Shown here one piece after another: positions 1 to 6,629 of a stretch of DNA of 19,731 nucleotides. A model generated the notes under the pieces. That model saw nothing but the letters and a program-made list of their open reading frames with translations. It had not been told where the DNA came from and searched no databases. Location: NCBI GenBank assembly GCA_964354365.1, contig CAYGZM010000064.1:1-19731 (forward strand), in the 5' to 3' direction. Position 1 is the first letter of the stretch; each line of letters starts with the position of its first letter. Both the position numbers and the translations under genes were made by a program. This DNA comes from CAYGZM01 sp964354365. GTDB lineage: Bacteria > Planctomycetota > Phycisphaerae > Sedimentisphaerales > Anaerobacaceae.

Positions 1-174
1 CCGGGATCGATTCGCATAAGTGGGAAAGCAAAATCGAGATTCTCGGACGTATCTCAAGCCGGTGTTAAGGGAACGCGTCTTGCGGGTGTAACCTCAGTGG
101 GGTTTCCGGCCACTAACCCGATGATGGCAAACAACACGGCAGAAGTGGTCACATAGAGAAATAGAGGCGCAAAA

Positions 175-393
175 ATGGATTCTATGGCAGCGACAATGAG
201 ACTGGAGCTGGAATCCTTCATTAATACCGGACTACAGGAAGGCTGGGATGGATGGCCTGCAAAAATGACGATGCAAATTGAGCGGAATTGCCTATATGCC
301 TACGCCCCAGATGAGGGTAATCAATACCGCTCCCAGGGCCAGATTCAGGAAAACAAGCCAGAATTCTTCTTTCTTAATGACCATCTTGCATGA
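175..393 (+). CDS. Possible small hypothetical protein (72 aa)
   Basis: An ATG is preceded by AGAGG at about seven bases, an acceptable ribosome binding site. The 72-residue product has a mixed composition (LELESFINTGLQEGWDGWPA near the N-terminus, ENKPEFFFLNDHLA at the end) with no signal peptide or membrane segment. I do not recognise the family. An overlapping frame of the same length (278-496) is less protein-like. It lies in a low-density region left of the tRNA-Glu insertion site, so it could be real accessory DNA or chance. Confidence 0.25.
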   Translation: MDSMAATMRLELESFINTGLQEGWDGWPAKMTMQIERNCLYAYAPDEGNQYRSQGQIQENKPEFFFLNDHLA

Positions 394-571
394 ATTGCGT
401 GTCATAACTCCTCCGTACATAAGCTCAATTATTGCTACAGCACAGGTAAGTGCGCTTCGGTACCTTCACCATCGGCAGAATTGCAGTGCCTCTTAACCGC
501 CCTTTGGACTAAAACTCTCTTTACGGCCTCGATATTCTCCGGTGTCGGTTCAGTTTTTACTCGATTCTGTC

Positions 572-599
572 TTGACTGCCGACTGGCGGTGACTATACT
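572..599 (+). promoter_or_regulatory. Possible sigma-70-type promoter
   Basis: TTGACT at 572-577 and TATACT at 594-599 are separated by 16 bases. No good gene starts directly downstream. The nearest plus-strand gene is the tRNA-Glu about 215 bases further on, so the match may be fortuitous or may drive a long tRNA precursor. Confidence 0.3.
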
Positions 600-815
600 G
601 TGCGTGTGCTGTCGGTATGAGACTGCTCGAAAGATACGTAATAATAGCCAGGACAAGCACTTAGGCAGCGATTGATGGCGTTATAAGCCTGGGGTTGTTG
701 GATTAGACCCGGCCGTCGCTATTGGCGAGTATCTCGTGAAGCGTGTTGCGTCGGCAGGCTATTGGCCCTTGCCGGGAACGAGATACGAAATACGAGCGAC
801 AAGATACGAATTTGT

Positions 816-888
816 GCCCCCATCGTCTAGTGGCCCAGGACGCCGGGTTCTCAACCCGGTAACAGGGGTTCGACTCCCCTTGGGGGTA
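816..888 (+). tRNA. tRNA-Glu (anticodon CTC)
   Basis: A 73-base cloverleaf. The acceptor stem GCCCCCA pairs with TGGGGGT (G-U at the first pair), the D-arm segment is TCGTCTAGTGGCCCAGGA, the anticodon stem CCGGG/CCCGG encloses loop TTCTCAA with anticodon CTC, and the T arm is GGGG TTCGACT CCCC. The discriminator is A and no CCA is encoded. The D arm TCGTCTAGTGG is typical of bacterial tRNA-Glu. An inverted repeat directly after it probably ends transcription. Its 3' end is duplicated 1.5 kb downstream, which marks it as a likely integration site. Confidence 0.95.
863..888 (+). repeat. Left copy of tRNA 3'-end direct repeat (att-like)
   Basis: The last 26 bases of the tRNA-Glu gene, covering the T arm and the 3' acceptor strand, match 2369-2394 at 24 of 26 positions. 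A direct repeat of a tRNA 3' end is the usual footprint of site-specific integration into a tRNA gene; here the left copy belongs to the intact tRNA. Confidence 0.6.
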
Positions 889-914
889 TTTTGACCGGCC
901 GCGTCGGTCAAAAT
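888..914 (+). terminator. Hairpin after tRNA-Glu, likely terminator
   Basis: ATTTTGACCG (888-897) and CGGTCAAAAT (905-914) form a perfect 10-pair stem with a seven-base loop. The A/T ends make it usable as an intrinsic terminator in either direction. Confidence 0.6.
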
Positions 915-992
915 GGAGCATTTGAGCAGCAGAACAGGTGAACAGTAGAGCGTCATAAATACTGGCTTTTATTGCAGAGGAAATGCAAACAC

Positions 993-2351
993 GTGAAGTC
1001 AAAACTCCAAATTCGTGCTGAACAAGCCGCGAGTAAATTTGCGGAGACTGCACGAAAACCTATAGTTGTAGAATTTGCTGGCGTTCCAAAAGCTGGAAAA
1101 ACCAGCACTCTTGGGCAAGTCCAAGCCTTTTTTAAGCGATGTGGTTTTCGCACAGAAGTAGTTGTAGAACGAGCTTCTGTTTGCCCTATTCGTGATAAGA
1201 AACATGCAAATTTTAACATTTGGACTGTCTGCACCACTCTCGCGCAAATTCTTGAGAAGACGCAGGACCCACCCAGAGGAGATGACCCGCACATCCTCTT
1301 CCTTGATCGCGGCATATTTGATTCAATATGTTGGTTATCAATGATGGAACGGCTAGCCAGGATCCGCTCGGCAGATCGTCAGATTATTGAGAGTTTCCTG
1401 CTAATCGATGACTGGTGTAAACGTGTTACGACTATTATTGTAATGCTTGCGTCTCCAGAAGATGCGATGAAACGCGAACAGGGACATCTCCCCGTGGAGA
1501 ATGGAAAGGGATCGATCATGAATAAGGATGTGCTACAGCAAATCAACAAAACCAACTTGGAGTGCGCACAAAGATTTAAGAATGTGTTTCGAATTAACAC
1601 TATTGATACTTCGTCAGGTGATACCAAAGACGATCCAAGACGGACGGCGGAGGTTGTGGCGGAAATCATTCTTTCCACGATAGAGAAAGAAATTGAAGAA
1701 AATATCATGAGTCTTGATAAGAGCATAATTCGTAAGGTTTTTGCTGGTAAGAGTTGTCTCTTAGCTCCTGATGCTCACAAGGTTATGGATTTATTTCTCG
1801 AGTCTGGAAGTTTTATACCACGTGAGCAGGTCGAATCTGATAATACTTTGGTTCAAGCCTTGCCAGTTGTCATTGTACGTAATGCAAGCGGTGAAATCCT
1901 TCGTCTGAAACGTCGAGAACGGTCTGAGGACAACCCTTTACACGAGAAGGTCGTCATATGGGCTGGTGGTCATGTTCGGGCGGAAGATGCAACCAATGGT
2001 AATCCATTACTCCTCTGTGCGGTTCGGGAAGTGAAAGAAGAACTTAGGTTAAATGTGGAACCTAGTGACCTGAAAATCGTTGCAGCAGTTTACCTCGACA
2101 ATGGCGGTGGAGCATCAAAGCATGTCGCAATAGTTTTTGAATGGTGTGCCAAAAGCGATGATGTTTCGGTTGCCCTCAGCAAGGCGGAGTTTTTTGAAAG
2201 GCGAGGAACTTCTTTGAGTGGGACTTTTGTCTCCCTAAGTGATCTTGCTCGCGACGTGGACAAAGCAGAGCTAAACGAACCGTGGTCGGTTGAGTTAGTG
2301 CGGGAATGTCTCGGGAAAAATTCATTCGATTTCAGCCCTCGATTATTCTAA
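993..2351 (+). CDS. P-loop nucleotide-kinase-like domain fused to a Nudix hydrolase
   Basis: The product is about 452 aa. The N-terminal half is a P-loop NTPase of the thymidylate/deoxynucleoside-kinase type: a Walker A GVPKAGKTS near residue 30, an LDRGIFDS motif near residue 105 like the DRG/DRS box of nucleoside kinases, and a LID-like stretch after LASPEDAMKRE. The C-terminal third is a Nudix domain: GGHVRAEDA followed, after a short insertion, by REVKEELRL, matching the REUXEE core of the Nudix box. Family knowledge suggests phosphorylation of a nucleotide-like substrate and hydrolysis of an X-linked nucleoside diphosphate; the substrates are unknown. GTG at 993 has AGAGGA upstream. A TTG at 972 would extend it by seven residues but lacks a binding site. 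The gene is alone between two tRNA-Glu 3' ends and is more AT-rich than its neighbours, suggesting transfer. Confidence 0.85.
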   Translation: MKSKLQIRAEQAASKFAETARKPIVVEFAGVPKAGKTSTLGQVQAFFKRCGFRTEVVVERASVCPIRDKKHANFNIWTVCTTLAQILEKTQDPPRGDDPHILFLDRGIFDSICWLSMMERLARIRSADRQIIESFLLIDDWCKRVTTIIVMLASPEDAMKREQGHLPVENGKGSIMNKDVLQQINKTNLECAQRFKNVFRINTIDTSSGDTKDDPRRTAEVVAEIILSTIEKEIEENIMSLDKSIIRKVFAGKSCLLAPDAHKVMDLFLESGSFIPREQVESDNTLVQALPVVIVRNASGEILRLKRRERSEDNPLHEKVVIWAGGHVRAEDATNGNPLLLCAVREVKEELRLNVEPSDLKIVAAVYLDNGGGASKHVAIVFEWCAKSDDVSVALSKAEFFERRGTSLSGTFVSLSDLARDVDKAELNEPWSVELVRECLGKNSFDFSPRLF

Positions 2352-2368
2352 AATTACTGTTTTCAAAC

Positions 2369-2394
2369 CAGGGGCTCGACTCCCCTTGGGGTTA
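2369..2394 (+). repeat. Right copy of tRNA 3'-end direct repeat (att-like)
   Basis: Matches 863-888 at 24 of 26 bases (CAGGGG-TCGACTCCCCTTGGGG core). The preceding bases TTTTCAAACC weakly resemble the tRNA anticodon loop and stem, so this may be the tail of a decayed tRNA-Glu copy. It is followed by a GCCGGC...GCCGGC hairpin at 2402-2424, just as the left copy is followed by a hairpin. Confidence 0.6.
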
Positions 2395-2497
2395 TTTGCG
2401 GGCCGGCGTCCGTTTGATGCCGGCTATTTGCATTTGAAATGACTTGTGGTGCTCATTCCGTGTGTTATGGGCCGGGAAGTTTTGACCGTGTATTCCT

Positions 2498-4456
2498 ATG
2501 GGGCATGCGCTTAGTTACATCTGCAGGCATAGCGAGAAATCGCGTGCTGTTGGTTTCATTCTGGTTGTCCAGCTTGCTATTTGCGCTTCGAGTCCTGCTC
2601 AGATCGTTTTCAAGGGTCGGCTTCTGGCCCCGCGATACGCCGGCAGCAGCGATATGGTGGCGATGACGGCGGTGCATTGTTTTGCGAGCCTGGCGGGACC
2701 GGACAGCCAGGCGGTGGGGTTTCGGACGTTCGAGATGGCGCCTGCGGGCTGGTATTTCCTGCCGGGCAGTGCGGGCAGGTACAGCATCGTATTTTCCGAT
2801 CCGGCGGGTCTGATTCGCCCCATCGTCCTGACCAATCAATTCACAAGTCCCGGGGATGTGCAGGACCGCGTGCTGTCGCCTGTGTTTGACTATGCGGACT
2901 TCTACGAAGGGGCGTGGGACGAAAAGCCGGCCGGCGACTACTTCCAGATGTTCGTCGCCAAAGGCACGAGCATCGCGCGGGTAGGTTTCAAACTGGCCAC
3001 CGATGGAGTCGATGGCCCCGGGCCGAAAGGCCAGAATATTCTTGTCTCAATCCATAAAAAGACGGGTGAAGTTCCCGACAAGTGGCCGCAGGTAGGTCCG
3101 GCTGCGACCGTACTGGACGTTGATTGCGGCGGCCCTAAGAATTACTGGTGGTGCGCCGGGTGGGATTCAGGCCAGGTCCCGACAGAACCCGGCCAGACCT
3201 ACGCTGTGCATCTAAGAGCCGAATCGCAGGACGGCAGCTTCCAGGCCTTCTGGAGACCGGATGAGAATGGCGAGCTCGACTGTTTTCGCATAGGCAAGGC
3301 GGGCAAGACGGGCTGGCAGGGACGCAGGCTGTGTATGGCCGTCAACTCCGATTCCGACGGGTTGGTTGTGCCCTACAACAAACGAGTGCAGAAGAAGTTC
3401 GTTGAATTCGCGGGCTTCGACAAATCCTGGTCGCAGACGTACATTGCACAGGGCAAAAGCCTCGCGTCGGTCATTCTGTATGCGGCGACGTCGGGCGTGC
3501 AGCCATCGATGATGCGCCAGCGCGTAAAGGTCCGTGTTCGGCGTAATGGGCCGGACGGCGAGGCTGTCGGGATCGAGAAAATCGCTATCGGCAACGGCAA
3601 CTACACCGGCGACGCCTCGTGGGGCGTTTTCGGCGTATCCTTCGCGCCGGGTGAAGTGCCGCTTGATCCGGGCGGACTTTATGCCGTCGAATTTGAATCG
3701 ATTGAGAATTACTATACGCTGCACGGATACGTGAACATCAAAGGCCAAATCAGCGATGACAAGCCCGGCTTCAACCCCTACCGAAAGACCGCCCCCGATG
3801 ACTACGAGCTGGGGGCCGCATACCGAAAGTGCCGCGACAAGCAGGATTTCGACCTCGATATGCAAATCGTCGAATACAGATACGATGCCGGCAATTGGCA
3901 GGAGGCTGTTGAAGGTCCGAATCTGATCAAAAACGGCGATATGGAATCCAGCCTGAACAACGTCGATGACCCCAACGACACTGCACCTGCTTTCTGGAAG
4001 CGATTCTCAATCGACCTCGCCACCTGCCATCGGTATGTCACTGAAGGCCAAGAAAGCGCCAATCATATCGCCCGGGTTATTGGCGGCAGCGCCACCGGCA
4101 AGACCGGCGACGGCGGTTATGTTCAGCGTGTGGCCGGCCTGAGCAAGGGCGAGACCTATCGACTGACCGGCAAAGTCCGCTCGACCTGGCCCGTCGATGA
4201 CAAGCACTCCTGCTTCATCGGCTTTGACCCGACCGGCCAGGATGAGGATCCGAATGCGGCCACAATCCGGTGGGAGGAATTGCCGTCTTTGCACGGCGTA
4301 TTTGTCCCGTACAAGGGCGAGCCGATTCGGCCGATTGCAGATGCGATAAGCGTATGGCTTCGCGGCAAGACTACTCTGACGCAGGACTACCGCTTCGAGG
4401 CCGACTTCGACGACTTCGCTCTCCATAGAGTCGCATCGGGAACACCCGTGAGATAA
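2498..4456 (+). CDS. Large secreted protein with duplicated domain and C-terminal carbohydrate-binding-like module
   Basis: The product is 652 aa and not recognised as a named family. A signal peptide is visible: basic n-region, hydrophobic VGFILVVQLAICA around residues 18-30, cleavage probably after SSPA (residue 34). Two copies of one domain follow: residues about 147-290 (FQMFVAKGTSIARVGFKLAT) and about 311-445 (SQTYIAQGKSLASVILYAAT), each ending near a GQTYAV/GGLYAVEF strand and looking beta-rich. The last part (about 474-645, from NLIKNGDMES) resembles galactose-binding/CBM4_9-type jelly-roll modules, which open with a similar N(L/G)xxNGDFE signature. It is probably exported and may bind glycans. 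The frame is closed by a stop shortly upstream and 2498 is the only ATG before the signal peptide, although no clear ribosome binding site precedes it. Confidence 0.8.
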   Translation: MGHALSYICRHSEKSRAVGFILVVQLAICASSPAQIVFKGRLLAPRYAGSSDMVAMTAVHCFASLAGPDSQAVGFRTFEMAPAGWYFLPGSAGRYSIVFSDPAGLIRPIVLTNQFTSPGDVQDRVLSPVFDYADFYEGAWDEKPAGDYFQMFVAKGTSIARVGFKLATDGVDGPGPKGQNILVSIHKKTGEVPDKWPQVGPAATVLDVDCGGPKNYWWCAGWDSGQVPTEPGQTYAVHLRAESQDGSFQAFWRPDENGELDCFRIGKAGKTGWQGRRLCMAVNSDSDGLVVPYNKRVQKKFVEFAGFDKSWSQTYIAQGKSLASVILYAATSGVQPSMMRQRVKVRVRRNGPDGEAVGIEKIAIGNGNYTGDASWGVFGVSFAPGEVPLDPGGLYAVEFESIENYYTLHGYVNIKGQISDDKPGFNPYRKTAPDDYELGAAYRKCRDKQDFDLDMQIVEYRYDAGNWQEAVEGPNLIKNGDMESSLNNVDDPNDTAPAFWKRFSIDLATCHRYVTEGQESANHIARVIGGSATGKTGDGGYVQRVAGLSKGETYRLTGKVRSTWPVDDKHSCFIGFDPTGQDEDPNAATIRWEELPSLHGVFVPYKGEPIRPIADAISVWLRGKTTLTQDYRFEADFDDFALHRVASGTPVR

Positions 4457-4513
4457 ACCGCTCGGTAGTCGGAGCCCTGTGGTAGATAATGTCAATTGCC
4501 CGATGATCATTGT

Positions 4514-4999
4514 ATGAATGTCACCAAAGCAGAACAGGATGAGCAGTACATGCGGCAGGCCATAGAGGCCGCGAAGATTGCCCAGGAGAACGGCGATGTG
4601 CCGATAGGCGCGGTCGTTGTCTATGAGAATCAGGTCATAGGCAGGGCATACAATCAAAGAGAGCAGCTCAAGGATCCGACGGCGCACGCGGAGATAATTG
4701 CACTGACCCAGGCGGCGGCATTTATCGAAAGCTGGCGGCTGCACGGCTGCACGATTTACGTCACGCTGGAGCCGTGTGCGATGTGCGCCGGGGCGCTGGT
4801 GCTGGGAAGGTTGGACAGATTAGTCTATGGCTGCAGCGACCCGAAGGCCGGGGCGTGCGGGAGCCTGTACAATATCGTGCAGGATGAACGGCTGAACCAC
4901 AGGTTAGAAATTGCATCCGGTGTACTCGCCGACGAGTGCGCCAAGCTGCTGCAGGATTTCTTTCAGCAGAAACGCCCGGGCAACAGCGATATGCAGTGA
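4514..4999 (+). CDS. tadA: tRNA-specific adenosine deaminase TadA
   Basis: A cytidine/deoxycytidylate-deaminase-fold zinc enzyme of 161 aa, the usual TadA length. It deaminates A34 of tRNA-Arg(ACG) to inosine in the cytosol. The catalytic signatures are complete: TAHAE with zinc ligand H58 and proton shuttle E60, and LEPCAMCAGA with C88 and C91. The N-terminal NGDVPIGAVVV strand and the downstream GCSDPKAGACGSLYN segment also match TadA rather than free-base deaminases. ATG 4514 gives the normal N-terminus; an upstream TTG at 4496 would add six residues without a better ribosome binding site. It stands alone, 57 bases after the secreted protein gene. Confidence 0.95.
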   Translation: MNVTKAEQDEQYMRQAIEAAKIAQENGDVPIGAVVVYENQVIGRAYNQREQLKDPTAHAEIIALTQAAAFIESWRLHGCTIYVTLEPCAMCAGALVLGRLDRLVYGCSDPKAGACGSLYNIVQDERLNHRLEIASGVLADECAKLLQDFFQQKRPGNSDMQ

Positions 5000-5095
5000 C
5001 ACTGAACTACGGGGGGGACCGCCGAATGGTGATAATCGCCGAACGCAATTCCTCTTGGAACAGGAGGCGAGCCGGCTCACCGGGGCATTCCGGGA

Positions 5096-5237
5096 CTAAT
5101 CGACCTTGACCTTCTGCGGTTTCTTCTGGCCTGATTTGTTCTCTTCGAGACCCTCTATCTTCGCGTCAAGAAGAGAACGAAGAGCCATCAGCTTCTCTTT
5201 GCGCGCAGCCCTTACCTGTAAATAGTATTACCCTCAT
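5096..5237 (-). pseudogene. ArsA-like ATPase start fused out of frame to an unrelated tail
   Basis: On the minus strand an excellent ribosome binding site (AAGGAG, with ATG about seven bases on) starts MRVILFTGKG, the typical beginning of ArsA/GET3-type ATPases, which normally continues GGVGKT. Here the P-loop is lost after GKG: the frame runs into 13 unrelated residues and stops at 5166. In another frame the following DNA (about 5212 to the stop at 5096) encodes RAARKEKLMALRSLLDAKIE and a lysine-rich end, which looks like the C-terminus of a second small helical protein. I read this as a deletion joining two former genes. The ATG is 20 bases after the stop of the membrane protein gene, so an operon membrane protein-arsA probably existed. 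Confidence 0.55.
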
Positions 5238-5257
5238 TCTCGCTCCTTCCGGCTGCG

Positions 5258-5668
5258 CTATCCTTGCCTCTTCAAGCGCCGGCTCGAGACCAGAATATAT
5301 ACCCCGAAAGCCGTATTTACCGGCCCTTCACCAAGACTCCAGTATAGCGGCATGCCCTCGAAAATGTCAACAGCAAACAGCGCCAGGCCGAACACAATCG
5401 TCGCCGCGCCAAGGTAGCAAAGAACCAGGCGATGCCGCTGCAGATCCAGCGAGACTATCCACATCAGCCCGCCGAACATCGCGTAGAAGCCCGAAGTGGA
5501 TCGGGCAAGATACCCGACAATCGCCTCGCTGGGCAGCCGGCCCATACCAAGCCATTGATGGACAGCATCCATCCATGAGTAAGGCATAACGACCGCCCCG
5601 ACAGCCAATAGCGCAGCACTTCCCATAATCCGTAAGAACAATGTTAGTAAGCGATCTTGCTTGCTCAT
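5258..5668 (-). CDS. Small integral membrane protein, four predicted helices
   Basis: The product is 136 aa and the family is not recognised. Hydrophobic stretches lie at about residues 9-28, 54-78, 82-104 and 117-131, with a basic end (SSRRLKRQG), so four transmembrane helices with both ends cytosolic is plausible. ATG at 5668 (MSKQDRLL) is preceded by GAGAG; a TTG at 5683 would add five charged residues. It was probably the first gene of an operon with the ArsA-like gene that now survives only as a stub immediately downstream. No catalytic motif is visible. Confidence 0.7.
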   Translation of the reverse strand: MSKQDRLLTLFLRIMGSAALLAVGAVVMPYSWMDAVHQWLGMGRLPSEAIVGYLARSTSGFYAMFGGLMWIVSLDLQRHRLVLCYLGAATIVFGLALFAVDIFEGMPLYWSLGEGPVNTAFGVYILVSSRRLKRQG

Positions 5669-5731
5669 ATTCTCTCGTTCCAAATGAATCTTCTACTATA
5701 CCGTCGGGCTGTTTGTTCGATGCCAAGGTCC

Positions 5732-5830
5732 TCAGTCCCGCCCGGACCCCTCGCCGATGGCCCCGGCCAATTCAGCGATGCGGAGCTCCAGCCGTTTGAC
5801 TTCCCGCTAGATGCTGTTTCTCCTTGATTA
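5732..5830 (-). pseudogene. Coiled-coil C-terminal fragment, frameshifted
   Basis: The minus strand encodes REVKRLELRIAELAGAIGEG and ends SGRD before TGA. Directly upstream, in a neighbouring frame, it encodes IIKEKQHL. Joining the two by a one-base shift gives a continuous heptad-like helix, suggesting the decayed end of a protein with a C-terminal coiled coil. The fragment has no start codon, and chance cannot be excluded. Confidence 0.3.
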
Positions 5831-5973
5831 TCACTCGTAATGTTGTTGCCAGAGTTCTACAAGCTGTTCACTTGCGTTCCTCATTCCATACATCTTAGTC
5901 TTTTAACGGGCCTGCGCGGTTTATTTTTCTGCAAAAAAACGTGTCCCCCCATTATGCCGCCTTGTATTCTGCC

Positions 5974-6002
5974 TTGCAGAGCCTCGGTCTTCCTGCTATA
6001 CT
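5974..6002 (+). promoter_or_regulatory. Sigma-70-type promoter of tRNA-Ser
   Basis: TTGCAG at 5974-5979 and TATACT at 5997-6002 have the ideal 17-base spacer. Transcription would begin near 6009, seven bases before the mature 5' end of tRNA-Ser. Confidence 0.7.
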
Positions 6003-6015
6003 TACAGCAGACACC

Positions 6016-6103
6016 GGAGAGGTGTCGGAGTGGCTTATCGAGCGGTCTTGGAAAGGCCGTGTAGGGTTTGTCCTTACCGCGGGTTCGAATCCCGCCCTCT
6101 CCG
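6016..6103 (+). tRNA. tRNA-Ser (anticodon GGA)
   Basis: An 88-base class II tRNA. The acceptor stem GGAGAGG pairs with CCTCTCC, the anticodon stem CGGTC/GGCCG encloses TTGGAAA (anticodon GGA), there is a long variable arm (TGTAGGGTTTGTCCTTACC), and the T arm is GCGGG TTCGAAT CCCGC. The discriminator is G and no CCA is encoded. The long variable arm and GGA anticodon identify serine. Confidence 0.96.
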
Positions 6104-6131
6104 TTTCTTGTGCTCCACGCGTCTAACCTTT

Positions 6132-6515
6132 TCACAGCAAGGTACTTACGGAAATACGTGCCGAGAGCGCGCAGCCGGCGGCGAAGGTGGCCTTTTCGTA
6201 TTTGTCGGATTTGGCCGGCACTTCGACTCGATTCGCGACAGAGCCTTGGGCCTTTGGGCTTTGCTCAGGGCCGGTTTTGCTCGGGACGGATTTCTGTGGC
6301 TTGTTGGCTGCGGCTTCCTGTTTTGACGAGCTGCTCATATTGCCTGCCTCTTTCTTGGCGCATCCGCTCCGAGGAACACCGGCGATGAGCATTGTCAGCG
6401 GTGGGGCAAGCCCCACCGAACTGGTGGGCTGAAGCCCACCCTGCCGAAGTGATATCGTGCAAGGCGCTGCCGAGGAAAATACGGCGAGAACGATGCTTAC
6501 AATCGCCATCGGCAT
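6132..6515 (-). pseudogene. Truncated peptide methionine sulfoxide reductase (MsrA-like) with N-terminal export segment
   Basis: The frame encodes 127 residues: a hydrophobic start (MPMAIVSIVLAVFSSAA), a repeat-derived insertion, a lipoprotein-like MLIAGVPRSGC segment, a Ser/Lys/Pro/Gln-rich linker, and then KYEKATFAAGC. KATFAAGC is the conserved opening of MsrA, where the cysteine is catalytic and is followed by FWG. Here FWG and the whole enzyme are missing: ten unrelated residues follow and the frame stops. The reading frame also contains a REP-like palindrome (6400-6442) that recurs at 12828-12858. The ancestor was probably an exported or lipid-anchored MsrA. The break lies at the same 10-base sequence as in the ArsA-like stub. 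Confidence 0.55.
6400..6442. repeat. REP-like double palindrome, copy 1
   Basis: GGTGGGGC-AA-GCCCCACC is followed by GGTGGGC-TGAA-GCCCACC. The 31 bases 6412-6442 recur identically at 12828-12858. Such GGTGGGCT(GA)AGCCCACC palindromes are typical dispersed intergenic repeats in planctomycete-type genomes. Confidence 0.8.
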
Positions 6516-6629
6516 TTTGACGCTTGACAGCCGCCCGGGGCTGCTGTATCATTCCGCGTTCCGTTGGTTCCCCGGTGCTCAGCAAAGCGAACCGATGACA
6601 GTATAAACCCGTAAACACGGGATACACGT

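Larger units (their letters stand above)
1..815. other. Left-edge region without a secure gene
   Basis: No reading frame here looks convincingly like a conserved protein. Two frames are open from the left edge: one stops at about 68 (ending KIEILGRISSRC) and one at about 156. Either could be the 3' end of a gene cut by the window, and I cannot choose between them. A 72-codon frame at 175-393 is listed separately. Nested inverted repeats at 729-786 (GTATCTCGT with ACGAGATAC, enclosing CGGCA/TGCCG) and the motif GATACGAAATACGA precede the tRNA gene. The stretch is less GC-rich than the genes at 2.5-15 kb and looks like decayed intergenic DNA. Confidence 0.5.
863..2394. mobile_element. Putative integrated cassette at tRNA-Glu
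   Basis: Bounded by the two copies of the tRNA-Glu 3' end, this 1.5 kb interval holds a single gene, the P-loop kinase-Nudix fusion, whose base composition is visibly more AT-rich than the genes after 2.5 kb. No integrase, excisionase or transposase is encoded inside. It is therefore either a non-autonomous cassette mobilised in trans, or what remains of a larger island. An alternative is an old tandem tRNA-Glu duplication in which the second copy decayed and the gene arrived independently. The boundaries are inferred from the repeats only. Confidence 0.4.
5684..6015. other. Intergenic stretch with a coiled-coil gene fragment and the tRNA-Ser promoter
   Basis: This 330-base gap holds no intact gene. 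It contains a minus-strand coding-like fragment (5732-5830, listed separately), a T/A-rich stretch around 5920-5945, and the promoter of tRNA-Ser at 5974-6002. Nothing else stands out. Confidence 0.5.
6104..6629. other. Intergenic stretch holding the MsrA-like stub and a palindromic repeat
   Basis: Several overlapping frames are open here because the DNA is GC-rich, but only the minus-strand frame ending at 6132 resembles a protein. The plus-strand frames (for example 6187-6432) are its shadows. The stretch also carries the REP-like palindrome at 6400-6442. Confidence 0.5.

Noticed and set aside
703..1053. Minus-strand frame of 116 codons over the tRNA-Glu gene
   Set aside because: Its NPCYRVENPASWATRRWG-type segment is the reverse translation of a tRNA-Glu, a well-known false gene.
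3212..3865. Minus-strand frame of 217 codons inside the secreted protein gene
   Set aside because: Shadow frame; no motif and no ribosome binding site, whereas the plus frame has a signal peptide and repeated domains.
5000..5110. Possible small structured RNA (SRP-like) after tadA
   Set aside because: ffs often lies near tadA, and the stretch is GC-rich with a CCTC/GAGG stem, but the conserved SRP loop sequences (GGTCAGG, GGAAGCAGCC) are absent.
5881..6135. Minus-strand frame containing EGGIRTRG
   Set aside because: It is the reverse complement of tRNA-Ser; the phrase is a standard artefact of tRNA-Ser loci.
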